This document shows, one piece after another, positions 12,406 to 24,882 of a stretch of DNA of 64,000 nucleotides. The notes below the pieces were generated by a model, which made no database searches, was not told the DNA's origin, and worked only from the letters and a program-made list of their open reading frames with translations. Source of the DNA: Schizophyllum amplum (lineage: Eukaryota; Basidiomycota; Agaricomycetes; Agaricales; Schizophyllaceae); contig VDMD01000008.1 of assembly GCA_007026445.1 (NCBI GenBank), positions 496,001 to 560,000 of the forward strand. The letters are read 5' to 3'. The first letter of the stretch is position 1. Each line of letters begins with the position of its first letter. The position numbers and the translations under genes are program-made.

Positions 12406-12560
12406 TGCACTTCGCTTTCTGCTTCCCTCTTCCCTTCCTCTCCACGACCCGCATGTCCATGACTTCTATCCACGGGTATATTCACGACGCCGCGCACCAT
12501 AGGATCTGTATACTACTATGACGATACCGATACAATTATTGTATAACAATACACTCGAAA

Positions 12561-13845
12561 TCATCGCATGCACCGTCGAAAAGCGTTTAGGGTAACCTCC
12601 GGTGCGTCCCATTGTGACTACAAGGCGGTTAGCGAAGGCCAGACCAGAAACGAAGGACAACGCACGAAATGATTACATCCTTCCATTATGCTGAACTTGA
12701 TATGCGGGACGTCCGCTTTCCTGCGCGGGAGGTCCTCCTTCCCGCATAGAAGACCGTCTTTCTCCCTGGGCAGAGCGTCCTTGTACCTGCGCGCCAGATC
12801 GTCCTCCAAACACCACTTTGCCCAAAACATCATCCACGGCCCATGCTCCGTCCATAAATAATGAATGTCAGGATTCCGCCACGCCTCCACCACCTCCGGC
12901 GCGCACAGCACCTCTTCCCTCAGCGTTGCTACGATATGCATCAGTGTCGGGTGCACGACCCAGTTATCGCACGTCGACGCGGCGGCGAAGTCGGTCAGGA
13001 TCTTCAGCTCCTCGGGCGGCATGCTATCCGTCGTCGGGCGGGGGTAGAGGTTCGGGAGGTGCGCGTTGAGCCGGTGAGGGTCGCGCGGGGCGGGGTCGTG
13101 CGTCCAGTACTTGCCGAGCCAGCGGATGAAGGCGGGGCCGCGCTGGTCTGGGGGGATAGTATCGTCGGTGAAGGGCGTGTAGAGGCAGGGCCGGTCGTAG
13201 CCGAGCGCTTCGTCGGGGGGATCTGGGATGGGTGGTCAGGTCTTTAAGCAAAGAGATAGCGGAAACTGGAGGCATACCCCAGAGGATGAAAGACGTTGTG
13301 TGTGATATGAGCCGGCTGGCCACATCATGGGGGAGGTAATTGATGGACGCGAGGAGGGCAAGAAGATATATGTTTCCCATCGACCAAGCGAGGATGGTAA
13401 CGCGCGGCGGAAGGTCTAGGTCGACGATGAGGGCGTCAACCAAAAGCGCGAGATTTTTTCCCTCCTCGTGCAAGAGACCCAGACGCTCGTCGTCTGCACC
13501 TGAGCGGAATACGCGCTGCTCGTCTTCAGAGAACGGCGTCGATCCGGGGTATGCTCTCCGATTGATGCAGATTAGACGCACATCCTGCGCAGGTGCGGCG
13601 GCGACAAGACGCTTACAGATGCCTGTGCGTGAGAGTAGAGAAGCATCGCCGCGTGCGATATAGAAGACACAAAGAAGAGCGCGTCAGATGTCTTGCAGAA
13701 AAAAGGAAAATCAAGTGACCGCACCAGTAGAGTAGAAGGCGTAGCCATGGATGAAGAACAACGTTGAATAATTCGTGGAATTCCCTGGCGGCCCAGAATC
13801 GGTGTAAGCATACCGCAGTCCCGTGCTGATGGTTAGGGTCTGCAT
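12561..13845 (-). CDS. Alpha/beta-hydrolase fold protein, paralogue A
   Basis: This protein of about 380 residues starts MQTLTISTGLRYAYTDSGPP, with LFFIHGYAFYS forming the oxyanion-hole region (HG). The next exon reads RLICINRRAYPGSTPFSEDE, and the nucleophile elbow is LAWSMGNIYLLA, an AxSxG variant of GxSxG. Blocks CLYTPFTDDTIPPDQRGPAF and ILTDFAAASTCDNW follow. The likely catalytic His is in EGCNHF. The last intron starts right after that His block and has a CTAAC branch site; the final exon reads SQWDAPEVTLNAFRRCMR and stops at 12561. Paralogue B has an intron at the same place, which supports this ending over the unspliced alternative stop at 12618. Substrate unknown. Confidence 0.8.
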
Positions 13846-15929
13846 AGAGTCGATCGTGGATGCTAGAAGGAGATATGTCGGGCCAAGGTGCCAGGCGCCT
13901 ATCTCTGCTGCGAACGCCGACCGTCGTAAAGGTCTATAATGGGGCAGAGAAGAAGTGACGCAGAGAGGAAAGCGCACGAGCACCCTGGTCTTCCTTATAT
14001 TCAAGAGGGCGTCGTCGGTTGCCGCGGATGGCATTGATGTTCCTGTGTCATGCTTATCGCCCCGCCTTCGGACCCAGTATCCCGGAAGGCGCCGTCTGAC
14101 CGTCTGACGGAAGTCAGGACGTCAGTTCAAGTTGAGTTCAAGGCCATCCCACCGGCTGGGATCATTCCGCTGTTCGCAGCCGACTACTCGCACACGTACA
14201 GCGCGCGCGCATATGTACGCACACGCTCGCAGTGCCGAACTTGCTCGTGCTAGTTCGTCTGTTCAATGATCGCTGGGCGGGAAATTAGGCTTATGTTCTT
14301 CAAGGTTGATTAGGCGCGTGTACTCACGAGGAAGTCGGGGAAAGGAGAACGTTCTTCGATGAGAACATTCGTACGTCGGACTCGCTGTAATAAATCACGG
14401 GGTTGCATTTATCAGGAAGAGGTTCAATCGTAGTAGACGCTAGCGAGCAGCAGGCCTCGACTCTCGAGTGAATTGAGCGGTGATCGTCAGAATCGACTTG
14501 GACAGAATCTTCATTTCCCAGAGGTAAGAAACCGGCCCGACGACTAGGCAAGATAGTGAAGGACTAAGCTCTAAGTACAGCATGAGGAGAGCAATGGGAG
14601 CGGAATGAACGGTAGCGGTTCCCAGATGACAGCGATGTAGCGGTCGAGATACAGACGCGGATTTTCCCGGTAGCCGGACCGCTCTACGCTGTGCACTCAC
14701 GTGCCATTACGCGTCGAAGTTGGACTCGACCATCACCACGCGCTACCGGGATCTCGTTGGTCTACCAGAGCCTTTATAAGGTTCGTCGATTTATGTAAGG
14801 GTTAATCTGACAGTGAAATCGGAAAGTCAAGGGCATCCTCCCGTTGAAAGAATTCCGCAGTAGAGCTGTTGATATAGTGCGTCTGTCCCGCCCATACATC
14901 TCTTCCTTTCTACTCCGCTTAGGTGGTCTCTACAGTCTAAAACCCCAAGTGGAATGACACGTCAAGGTCGTGTCAACGACGATGTGTACACCATCGTCCC
15001 GATCTCCAGTCCTGGGTACATGCCTTGTCGCCCTCTTATGGCTGCTCCCTGCCGGCATGCAACGTTTTCGTAAGCATTACGTGCCGATCTCGCATCTTCA
15101 GCCCCAGGAACGAACATGGCTCTAGCGGTGCCCTCAATTATATGATAATCATTAAGCACGTCGGAACAGATGCGTGTCGTACGAAGCCGCCCCACGCCAA
15201 CGCACGACTCGCACTCCGGAGGCTTCAAAGTCACCAGCTTCGCCGAGACCCGACGTTATCTCCTCCGGACACGCGCCCACCTCGTTGTCTCTTGTCGATC
15301 TGCGTGCGTGTCGCTATCAGATCATTTTGTATTCACTGGGCAAACTCATGCGCACGAGAATTGAAGTGCAATAATCCACGGAACCCGCTAGACCGACTCC
15401 CTTTCGATGGCCGGTCGAAGGCTTCCTTTGGAAAGCCTTGAAGTGAGCTCCACGCCTTCGGGGCTCTTCGAGGATTATGTCGGAAATTTGCTAGTTGCTC
15501 AACTGTCACCAGGTCTAACTACTGTCTCGTCTGCCGGCCGCGGCAGGCAGAAGCTGCCTGTCTGCACGTCAGCTAGGTCCGAAGCACATCGCGCGAGTGG
15601 GCGCGAGACCACTGGCCACACGACTTGCGCAGGCAAAGCCCGGGAAGCCTTGCGCCCTGCTCAAGATTATAGCGGCAGCAATTCCCGTCAACTTGAATGT
15701 TCTGACATCACGGCAAGCACTTATCGATCTTCCTTCTCTTCACGTTGACTACCTCAGGACAAAGGCATCGATCCGAAGGGCAGGTGGCGTGCGGATTTGT
15801 TATGAGAGTTTAGAAATCGCATTTACAGTATGTACAGTAGACGAGGAGGGGGTATAGATGGTACAGATCCACGAGAATAGAATGACAGAAAGAAACGTAA
15901 GGAGGTCGCGCGCGCGCTCAGCGAGGGGG
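13846..15929. other. Intergenic region, 2.1 kb
   Basis: No recognisable gene. Several ORFs of 60-140 codons occur on both strands (for example 14962-15234 minus and 15025-15441 plus), but none has a family signature or exon neighbours. I see no clear inverted-repeat element or RNA gene. Confidence 0.45.
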
Positions 15930-16683
15930 TCAGATGCCCCACATCTCACAGAAGCGGTAGAGCATCGCGGTCACGATGACATGGTCCATCATCGGCGGGT
16001 GCGTCTGCGGTGGCGACATGAGTACTGACGCGGGGCGGTTCGTGAAGAAGCAGACATACCACGGTGCCAGAGCCCGCGGTGCGGACGAAGTGCAACTCGC
16101 CGTGAACTTCGCCGGCCTGGTACAGCGACGGCGGGCTGTGCGGGTGCCAAAACGCGATCACGTTCTGATTGTTGTCTTGTAGCTGAAGGCGCTGTGAGCG
16201 AGAGCCGACAATGAACACGCGCAGGACAACATACAACGATGTCGGTATTGTTTGCGGCTGGTCGCCAGCGGTACAGATTACCGTCAGGACCGTTGAAGAT
16301 GCGTGCTCGTGGCACGCGCGCGTCGGGGCGGACGAGATCGGCCATTGGAAGCGTGTTCTGCACCATCGTCAGCCACTTCTCGACGAGAGTGCGAGACAAA
16401 GACCGACCTTGCCTATGATGCAGCGCCCTAGACCGCCTGTGGCAGACCACTCGAGCTTCGCGACGCGATCTTCTTTGTTCGCGCGTATAGTGCGCCATAA
16501 AACGGTGACGCTGTTGCTGTTGGCGCTCACGTTCGTCTGCGGGCGTTGTCAATCCCCTTTGTCTGCGCGGGCAACGAGTGTAAGTACCTGGAAGCGATAC
16601 GCGACGCCGAATGCGCTAAAGAGCTGACTCTCGCGCGGGTCCTTGTTCGTCCAAGAAAAGATGTCGTTAGAGGCGGTGGCCAT
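15930..16683 (-). CDS. DUF6593 domain protein
   Basis: A small protein of about 190 residues in several exons. It begins MATASNDIFSWTNKDPRESQ and continues with FGVAYRFQ, VTVLWRTIRANKEDRVAKLE, GGLGRCIIGK, LYRWRP, LQDNNQNVIAFWHPHSPPS, ELHFVRTAGSGTV and a final block with HPPMMDHVIVTAMLYRF. This order matches the DUF6593 family, which I know from agaricomycetes, where many paralogues occur per genome; its function is not known. There is no signal peptide or membrane segment. It lies between two paralogous hydrolases on the same strand. An AT-rich TTTTAAAA stretch about 80 bp upstream (near 16760) could be a TATA-like element. Confidence 0.85.
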
Positions 16684-18322
16684 AACTGGTGCTGAGAAGC
16701 CTGGGATGTGGGGAGAGAGGGGTGCGGTGGCTGAGAAGTGCAAATGCGAGCTTCCCTGCTTTTAAAATCCCGCGCATGTTGGCAACAACGTTGGCAAAGG
16801 TGGGCTTTCATGATGGATCCGAAAGGCCGTTGAAAGAGATCGAAACGTGGTGCGCGGGCTCAACGTGTCGAAGGTGGAAGAGTGTACCATCCGGGGTCAT
16901 TTGAGCATCTGAGATTACCCGATGATCAAGGTGGAAAGCATGCGCCGTACGTCGCCCTAGGAGAGCGAGGGGACTGAAGACGTGCACCCCGGCAGTCGCC
17001 GGGAAGACGCGTCTGTTCCCTGAACCACGAGCGCAGCGGAACGACGGCGACGTAGGCGTGTAGTGGATCCGGCGTTGATAGCAGAGGTGCATTAGGCAAG
17101 TAGGACCTAGATGAGGGGACTGGCGTGCGCTGTTCCCAGAACCAGACACGCGCATAACACGTGTATCAAAATTCCTGTACGTCAGTCAGAGAGCCGACGG
17201 ATGAGATGTTTCTGGCCGACGCGCACGCAGATGATAGTATTGAGGTCGGAAGGCCAATGAAACCATCGATGACTTCGTTCACTACGCTTAGGCGCCATCC
17301 GACCGGCTTCCAACTAGTCTTCAGCAGGTACTGCACGCAGGTGGAGACAGTGGGTCCGTTGAGTCCTCGAAAGATTCGGCATGGACGTTTGGGACAGGTG
17401 TTCTTCACTCCAACTTGCGAGCCATCGCCGCAATTGCGGGTCCTTCAAATTTGAGGCCAAGGCGAAGGTCTGAGATGAGGAGGCGCGAGTACTAGAGCTT
17501 AGCTGTTTGCAAATAGATGTGGGCGGAGAGTCCACAACGAAGGAAACATGAGAGAAACGCAGTCAAGCGTCGGCGGCAAGATGAATAGCAGCGTCAAGTG
17601 CAAGCCAAGTTCAATTGCCCCGAATCGGAACTTCGACGGGGGTCGTGACACTCACGTGACATGTCACCTATGGATCAACGACTCGGGAAAAGGCGAAAAT
17701 CACCCAAATTAGAGCATGATGCTGCTGGGTGAGCCATAGTACAACTTCAAGCTTACTTAGAGATAATAGCGCGCTGCATATTTTACAGACGCGAACTCTT
17801 GCATGGTATGGCAGGGCAAGCGAAGAGGGGGTTGGGTACGAGGTGATATGCGCGGCAGAGGCACTACACCTTCACGCTACAGGCATAGTCCCATCGGAGG
17901 TGAAAGCAGTTGGCAGTGAAAGCAAGCCATCCGATTGATCATTGTTCATCTGATCCGAGGCCAAAAGCGCGCACAATGCGCAATCACGCTGAGTTGGAAC
18001 TGTCGCTGAGTTGCAATTATGCGAGCCTGTGACGTATGCCCACTCGGTCAACAAACCATACTCTTCGGTACTTAAGAGCTTGTGATACTATAGTGGCCGG
18101 CTCTTGCGGGAAGCTTCTTTGTGCGGCCACGAGAGGAGAATAGGGACCAGAGATGAAGGGTCACAAGAGCAGATGGAAAGGAAGGGCCGGAACAGCCAGC
18201 AAGTCGCGGGCCTCCGACATTGTCGATCCGGTCATCGCCATTGTATACATTACATACATCCCCAGAGACCAGATTATCCTAAGATGATACTGGCCCCGGC
18301 CCCTTATTCGCAGTCAGTCTCC
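16684..18322. other. Intergenic region, 1.6 kb
   Basis: No gene recognised. Minus-strand ORFs at 16808-17155 and 17166-17408 and a plus ORF at 17729-17938 show no domain signature. The left end is the promoter of the DUF6593 gene. Confidence 0.45.
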
Positions 18323-19671
18323 TCATTTGGGTGCGGCCAGCTCGACCAGCGCCAGCATCGTCTTCTCCGGGTCGTCCCAGGCCGCCTTGTGGTGGTGGTG
18401 GTGCGTCGTCAGCCGACAGTCTTACGCAGATGAAAAGGATGACGAACGAAATGGTTGCAGCTTGGCAGCAGTTTGAACTCGATGGGCGGAGCGTAACTGC
18501 GTCCTGCGCGGTCCCGTATTTCCTCCTCAAGCTTCCATTTACCCATAACAATATTCCACGTCGTACACTCGCACAACAAGTACGATAGCCGCGCGCCGGC
18601 CCATGGCGCCATGGCGGCCTCATTAAAAAGAATCCGCTCACGCAGCTCGGTAAGCGCGGGGCCGAAATGGAGAGGAGAGACCGCAAAGCTGTCGCACACG
18701 TTGGCGGCGTCCAGGTTGGAGATTGCGTCCTGCTGGGCGGCCGACATGGCGTCCAGCGTGGCCTGCCGAGGCGCGACAGAGGACGAATTGGAAGGGGCAT
18801 CTGGGATTCGAGATGAAGATACACCGCTATCTGATTCGTGGAGCGCCCGGCACGCACCGTTTTCGTCTTCCGACGCGCAGAGCGTGCTTGGGTCGTGACT
18901 GTCGACGCTCCTGTGGCGCCAGTACACAGAGAACCAGCGGTTGAACGCGTCGAACCGCGTCTTGCCGGGCGGAATCCTTTCGTCCGTGATAGGCCAGTAG
19001 AGAAGCGGACAGTCCATGCCCCACGCGTGCACAGGCGGGTCTGCGGGCCAGGAAGTAAGCACCACGAAATTCCAAGGGAGCTCGCCAGATAGGCAGGGAG
19101 GAAGAGGGGAGGTACAGCGATTGGTGACGCACCGAAGAAGACGACGCCAGTGACGCACTGGCGCACGCGCTGCTGAGACGCCGGAGGCAGCCTTGGAAGC
19201 GCGCCGAGGAGCGGGTACGTGTAGGCGACAGCTGCCGACCACGCGACGAGCACAACTCGCGGAGGCAGCGTACCGCGCGCGATGACAGCGTCGACAAATT
19301 TGAGGAGGGCCTCGCCCTCGCGCTCCATGAAGGCGAGGCGTGCATTCGTGGTCCCGGACGCGATGACATCCCGCTCTTCCGACGTGTAGGGCGTGGACGC
19401 GCCGTAGCCACGGCGATCCACCGCGATCAGGCGTGCTTTGTGCGCGGGGGCGAGCGCAAACATAGGCCGCCACACATCTAGCCGAGGAAACAGGGAGTTT
19501 CAGCACGCACCCGGAAGTTAAGGTCAGGATGAACGCACCGCGATAGAATGTATGACCGTGCAGCAGGATGAAGGTCGTGTAGCTCTCCTGGCCGCTCGGA
19601 GCCCCGCTGTCGATGTAGGAGAATGTGAGGGCGGGGTCATGCAGTTCAATGAAGGGGGCCGAAGCGGACAT
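18323..19671 (-). CDS. Alpha/beta-hydrolase fold protein, paralogue B
   Basis: This protein of about 400 residues starts MSASAPFIELHDPALTFSYI, with TTFILLHGHTFYRG as the HG oxyanion region. A second exon reads ARLIAVDRRGYGASTPYTSE, parallel to INRRAYPGSTPFSE in paralogue A. The nucleophile elbow is VAWSAAVAYTY, where the usual second Gly is Ala. A Ser/Asp-rich insert follows, then LLCECTTWNIVMGKWKLEEE and the likely catalytic-His block PSCNHF. An intron after that block leads to a last exon reading AAWDDPEKTMLALVELAAPK and a stop at 18323. The unspliced reading frame would instead end at 18409, but the shared intron position in paralogue A supports splicing. Substrate unknown; activity may be altered by the degenerate elbow. 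Confidence 0.8.
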
Positions 19672-19998
19672 GATGCCTGCCCTGGCAGAAGACGAGGTCG
19701 GCATATAACCGGCTGATTTGAGTCTCTGACACCTGAGAGCGGGATCTAAGGATCGAGATAGGAATTCGGGCGGCGTTGTGGAGATTCGGACATCTTGCGG
19801 GGCGAATATATTCACTGTTCATGTTCAGAACCGTGGGCGTCGACGACGACGAACATGGTACACGCGCAAACAGCCCAACACTATCAACAAACATATGCGT
19901 AGCCCGGATCGCCGGTCCGGGCTTGTTGATCTATTGCTGAACTCAACATTCAGCCAGCAGAGACTCAGAGCTCTCATCTCTGTAGACCGTATAGAACG
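19672..19998. other. Intergenic region, divergent promoter of hydrolase B and UBR7
   Basis: About 330 bp between two divergent start codons. It holds only short ORFs and no clear TATA box; both promoters are expected here. Confidence 0.5.
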
Positions 19999-22002
19999 AT
20001 GACGGCGCCAGACAATGCCGAAGTACAGAGCGCTACGACGAGCCTGGAGGAATACCTGCGGACGCAGCAGGATCTCGTCAAGGAGGCGTCATTGGCGCTT
20101 CCCCACTCCTTTTCCCAGTGCTCGCACAGTCTGGGCTACATACGGTGCGTGCTCAGGTCATCCTCACGCCAGGCAGCACGCTTAACTACGGACCTTTTGT
20201 CATATATCGTCCTTGCATTAATTCCTCATGAACCCATCTCGATTTACCACCAAACTGCGTTCAAACGCGACGCGACAACATCCGGTCCCTCCGTCTCTCC
20301 GACCCGCAGGCAGCCCGTGTACCTCTGCCAGACATGTCCCGAAGCTAAGGGAATATGTGCATCCTGCAGTATCGCCTGTCACGCCGATCACGAGCAGATA
20401 GAGCTGTGAGTCTCTCCCGTCATCGCAGTAAACGCGTCCTTCTGACGCGCCTGTCTTTCCCTGGCATGCCCGCCCAGATTCCCCAAGCGTCACTTCCGCT
20501 GCGACTGCCCGACCACGAGCCTCGCGCATCCATGCACCCTGCACAAGCGTCCCGAGCTGGAGAACACAGAGAACACGTACGGGCAGAATTTCAATGGTAC
20601 GTGCGGCGTTGGCCTTGTCTCCATCTCCCCGGCGTCATTCTCGTCTGTGGTTGTCCTCCGACTAAGCATAAGTGTGTAGGCCTGTTCTGTCGCTGTCACA
20701 GAACATACGACGCGGCGACGGAGAAGGAGGCTATGATCCAGTGTCTGGCGTGCGAGGTGCGTGACATTTAGACCTCAGTTACGATTTGCCGTCCGGGCTA
20801 TCTTACTTGACCAGTGCTGATACGTTGAGCAGGACTGGTTCCACGAGTCCTGCTGCAATCTTCGGGAGCGTCCGCCACCCAGAGGATCCACACCACCGCC
20901 CGAAGCTCAAGCAGAACAATCCACGCAACCCGGCGCACAAATTCGATCACTGGATGATTCTGTGCAGACCTCCGAAGCTGCCAGAGCATCGACCGACACA
21001 GGTGCCACCACCGCCGTCGCCATCAACGAGAACGCGGACACTGATGCACGCACCGACGCTTCCGATGACGAGCTCCCGCCCGCGCTCATCTCCTCGGATG
21101 ACTACGAGACGTTTGTGTGCGGCGCGTGCGTGCAGCGCATCCCGGTCCTGAAGCGTTATGCGGGGTCCTCGGAGGCGGTAATGGTAGGGCGTGGGGCCTG
21201 TGGATGGGTCAAGCTTGACGGCGAGGAGGGCGATGTGGATGTTGTGGGCAGGGGGGACGAAAAGGAAGTCACTGAAGACATGGTGGGCGCCGCTGCTGAG
21301 GCCGACGTCACTGCTGGGATGAAGCGACCACAAGAGGACCCGACGGCGCCGGATGCCAAACGGCGGCGCGTTTCCGAGCAGCCAGAGAGCCATGCCTCTG
21401 AGCAGCCCCAGATAACAGGTCCGTGTCAGGCCCCCGCGCGGGGCCCTGCAGCGGAGCGCGTTCTGGACGCGGTTGCGCGTGGGGATCATTCTGTGGGCAC
21501 GGGGGATGTGTTTCTGACCAGGGAGAACTTCCGCGAGCGGTGGTGTCGTTGTGGCCAGGTGTGAACCTCGGTTTTTCTCTGTTCGTCCTCATGCTCAAAG
21601 CCTGTAGTGTCTGCCCTCCCTCGAGATGAACAAGTTTCTGCTGGAGGAGGAGGAGACCTGGGAGCCGCCAGAAGACGAGGACTCGGGTGCGTGCGATGAC
21701 CTGAGCTCATTCGGACTGGAACTCATTTATAAAAGGGTTGTCCTTGGAGGAGCTAGGCTTGCGTGCGCTGAATAAGGTGCCGCGCGACCAGGCCATCGAC
21801 GGCATTACGCACTACAATAAGCTGCGGTACGCCGATGTCGCTGATGTGGAATGTTATGTTGCGCTGACCACGACACTATTTCAGGGATCATCTCGTCAAC
21901 TACTTACGTCCCTTTGCGCAAGAGGGTAAGGTGGTGGCGGAGACCGACGTCCGCTCGTTCTTTGCCGACCTCGTTGAGGCCCGCGCTAAGGCTACGCTAT
22001 AG
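19999..22002 (+). CDS. UBR7: UBR7/mlo2-type UBR-box and PHD-like protein
   Basis: The first exons give a UBR box: QPVYLCQTCPEAKGICASCS, then CHADHEQIELFPKRHFRCDC and HPCTLHK. A PHD-like zinc finger follows with GLFCRCHRTYDA, MIQCLACEDWFHESCC. This pair of domains is typical of UBR7 in animals and mlo2 in fission yeast, putative E3 ubiquitin ligases that bind N-degrons or chromatin. A long Asp/Glu/Thr-rich disordered stretch separates them from the conserved C-terminal part, which includes ISSDDYETFVCGACVQRIP, LTRENFRERWCRCGQC and a last block with ALNKVPRDQAIDGITHYNKL ending in ARAKATL. The start ATG at 19999 and stop at 22000 are clear. Introns are short and canonical. Confidence 0.88.
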
Positions 22003-22748
22003 CGATCATCTATCAGGGTATTTCTTATGCTCGTTTGCCACTTGTACTGCTGTACTATAGAGCCGGGAACACCTGGCACTATGAGTAGCCTATCTCCCTT
22101 CCGTCGGCTTATCCTTGTTGTAATCTTAGGATGGGACTCAAGGATTAGGGTCTATTCCCAGTCTTAGGATGTGTACACAACGTTAGGATACTATGGTCCC
22201 AACCTCTCCTCCCGGACTTAGGATCTCTTCCAAGCTTTAGGACGTCTCCCAGGGCTTTGCCTACCGGACATGTGGGAGCACTCAGGCAGCTCATTGTCGC
22301 ACATACGAGACGTGTACGGCCCCTCCTCCCCCCCCCGTACGCGTACGTCCAGAGGGTGCTCAGAGCCTCAGGGGAGCAATGATAGCGGCGCGCCGGCAAG
22401 AACGCCGACGATGGCTGTGCCATGCCGTGCCTATTCTGAATCCCGCACTCATCACACGTTTCCCGCCCGCGCCCCGGCCCCGTCGACTGCCCCGCAGACG
22501 GCTTCAGAGTCTCAGAGACGAGCTCAAGCCAGGGTCTGGACGCCAAGCTTGACATGAACAACGTAAGCAATACCCCGCGAGACGCTGCCAAGCCCAAAGC
22601 TCAATGCTGTGCATCAAAGATCTCCTTTGATTCGATTTCGAGGGGCACCAAGCTGCCAAAGGTCGGTTTTATTCATTCAGGTTTGGCAGCTACCACCACG
22701 AACGAGGTCGCTATCAGTGACGTTGACGCGCGCGAGACAACGACGACG
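22003..22748. other. Intergenic region upstream of USP gene
   Basis: About 0.75 kb without a recognised gene. It carries a cluster of TTAGG motifs at 22126-22241 and, near 22560-22680, what looks like a 5-prime UTR intron (GTAAGC donor just after an ATG at 22554). Confidence 0.5.
22126..22241. repeat. Cluster of six TTAGG motifs
   Basis: TTAGG occurs at 22126, 22145, 22164, 22183, 22218 and 22237. The first four are exactly 19 bp apart and the last two are 19 bp apart. Most copies read YTTAGGAY. It is too regular in spacing for chance and too degenerate between motifs for a simple satellite. Confidence 0.7.
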
Positions 22749-24882
22749 ATGACAGACGCGCCGAGCAAGCGGCGCTCCTGGTTCCCCTCGCGCCCGAGCA
22801 GCAGCAGCGGCCGGCCGAGCAGCAGCAGCGGAAGTGGCGGAGGGCGCTCGCGGCCCGGCAGTAGCAGCGGCGGGAGCGGGGGCAGCGTCGCGGGCTGGTC
22901 GACTTCGTTGCCAACGCCGGCCGAAGGGCAGCCGCTCGATCTCTCGCGCCCAGCGACGCCGGTGTCTGAGGCCACCCCGCGCGTCCCCTTCACGCGCTCG
23001 GATACCTATGACTCGCCCCCAGTCTCGCGCCCCAGCACACCACGCCGACTCTCCGCGATCGTGCTAACATCACACAAACAGGGCGATGAAGCCAAGACCG
23101 ACGATGGATTCCAGCCGCTCGCCCGAGCGCAGTCCGCGCAGCTGCCATCCGTGCGCTCGCCGGACAACACCACCAGTGGCGGTACTCCCAGGAATTCCTT
23201 TGGCAAGATGTCACTGAGCTCGATGATCTCCAGTCTATCGCTATCGCGCACCGGCAGCTCAATCAATCTGGCAGATGGCGGGAAGCAAGATCGAGAGAAG
23301 AAGAAAGACAAGGACGAAGAGCGCGGCCGGTCCATGAACAAGAGCAGGGGCCGCTCAGCGTCGCAGGCACCGGCCCCGGACAGCGAGCCTCCATCCCGCA
23401 GCACATCTCGCGCGCGCTCCATGTCCCCCTTCACCTTCCGCCGCAAGCGCCGCGAGTCCTCGCCCCAGCCCCAGGCCATCCCCCTCAGCCAGTCCGAACT
23501 TGACGTCTCGGACACTGCCTCCGTGCGCCCACGGACCGCCTTTCAGGACGACGACTCGGGCGACGAGACAGAGACGGGCCCGGACGACGATTCGGAAGAC
23601 GAGTGGCCGGAGGACGAGGAAGATGTATTCGACCCCGTCACGGAAGCCAACACGGAGCGCAACGCCCAGATCGCGGACGTGCACCCCGCGGACGCCGAGC
23701 TCGAGCAGGAGCCCGACCCCCTGGGCGAGGGCGTGAACGTCGTCGTGCCGCCCGAGCCCTACTTCCCGAGCACGCTCAACTCGTACTCGTCCAACCTCTC
23801 CTCCTCGGCCTCCGTGCGCGGCAAGCGCAACCCGCGCCGCAGGCGCTCGCTCAAGCCGGTCGAGCCCCTGCCACTCGACACCTCGCGTCCCGTCTTCCAG
23901 CGCGATCGGTGCACCATCACGCTTACCCAGGGCGACCCGGACGCCAAGCTCGCCGAAATCGGCCGCAGGCAGCGTCGATACGTGGTCGCGAGCGATCTCA
24001 GCCAAGAGTCGCGCTATGCCGTCGAGTGGGGAATCGGCACCGTCGTCCGCGACGGAGACGAGATGATGATCGTCACCGTGGTAGAGAACGAGGCGAAAGG
24101 TGCGCGGTGGCGCTCAGTACCGAGCTTACACTGACTTGTGTAGTGGACCCAGCGATCCCGAACGCGGCGGACAGAGCGAACAAGCTGCGCTCGCAGCAAG
24201 AGGTGTGCATGTGCGCTACGATAGACAGGCCGGTACTGACAGAATACACGATTAGCGGCAAGGGCTGGCGTATATCCTTGCACGACAGGCTACGTCGCTC
24301 CTGCAGCGCACGAAGCTGAACGTGCGTGTCATCTGCCAGGCATGGCATGCAAAGAACATGCGCCACATGCTGCTCGGTGCGCCGCGCTCTCCCCTTGTCA
24401 TCCCCCGCTAATCAAACCCTCCAGACATCGTCGACTACAACGAGCCCGCGATGCTCATCGTCGGCTCGCGCGGCCTCGGGCAGATCAAGGGCATCCTCCT
24501 CGGCTCCACCTCGCACTACCTCATCCAGAAGTGCTCCGTGCCCGTCATGGTCGCCCGCCGCCGCCTCAAGCGCCCGCCCAAGCGGCAGGCGCATCTCGCG
24601 AAGCACCGCGCGCACGTCAGCCTCGCGGAGGCCGCCATCGACCGTGTCGCGAGCCGCGTGGACGACGATGTGCAGACGATGCGCGAGGAGATCGATCGGG
24701 AGACGGTCGAGGAGGAGCGCGAGCGGCAGAGGCAGGGCGGCGGGATCGGCGCGAGCTCGTCCGGGCGGCGGATGGAGGACGAAGAAGCGGAGGCGACGGG
24801 GTCCGAGGAGGAGACGGAGGGCGAAGACGTACCCGGGCCAGGAGGAGAGGCGCCCGGTGTCAAGGTGGCTGGCGGGGAATGA
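22749..24882 (+). CDS. Universal stress protein (UspA-domain) with long disordered N-terminus
   Basis: The C-terminal half contains a UspA-like alpha/beta domain: RRYVVASDLSQESRYAVEWG starts it, LNVRVICQAWHAKNMRHMLL lies in the middle and the nucleotide-binding glycine loop is MLIVGSRGLGQIKGILLGST, with SVPVMVARR closing the sheet. The preceding ~400 residues are Ser/Arg/Pro-rich and disordered with acidic DDDSEDEWPEDEEDV; the tail after the domain is charged and helical. USP proteins bind ATP and respond to stress. The start at 22749 (MTDAPSKRRSWFP) is chosen because the upstream in-frame ATG at 22554 is followed immediately by a GTAAGC donor and has non-coding-like composition; starting there would add 65 residues. 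The stop is at 24880. Confidence 0.85.

Noticed and set aside
12618..12660. Unspliced end of hydrolase A at the stop at 12618
   Set aside because: A canonical intron with CTAAC branch site at the same place as in paralogue B leads to a better conserved last exon (WDAPEVTL versus WDDPEKTM).
22554..22748. Upstream start for the universal stress protein
   Set aside because: The ATG is followed by a strong GTAAGC donor and the added 65 residues look non-coding; a 5-prime UTR intron is more likely, though not proven.
23355..24005. Minus-strand ORF of 216 codons opposite the universal stress protein gene
   Set aside because: Shadow of the GC-rich coding exon; no family signature.
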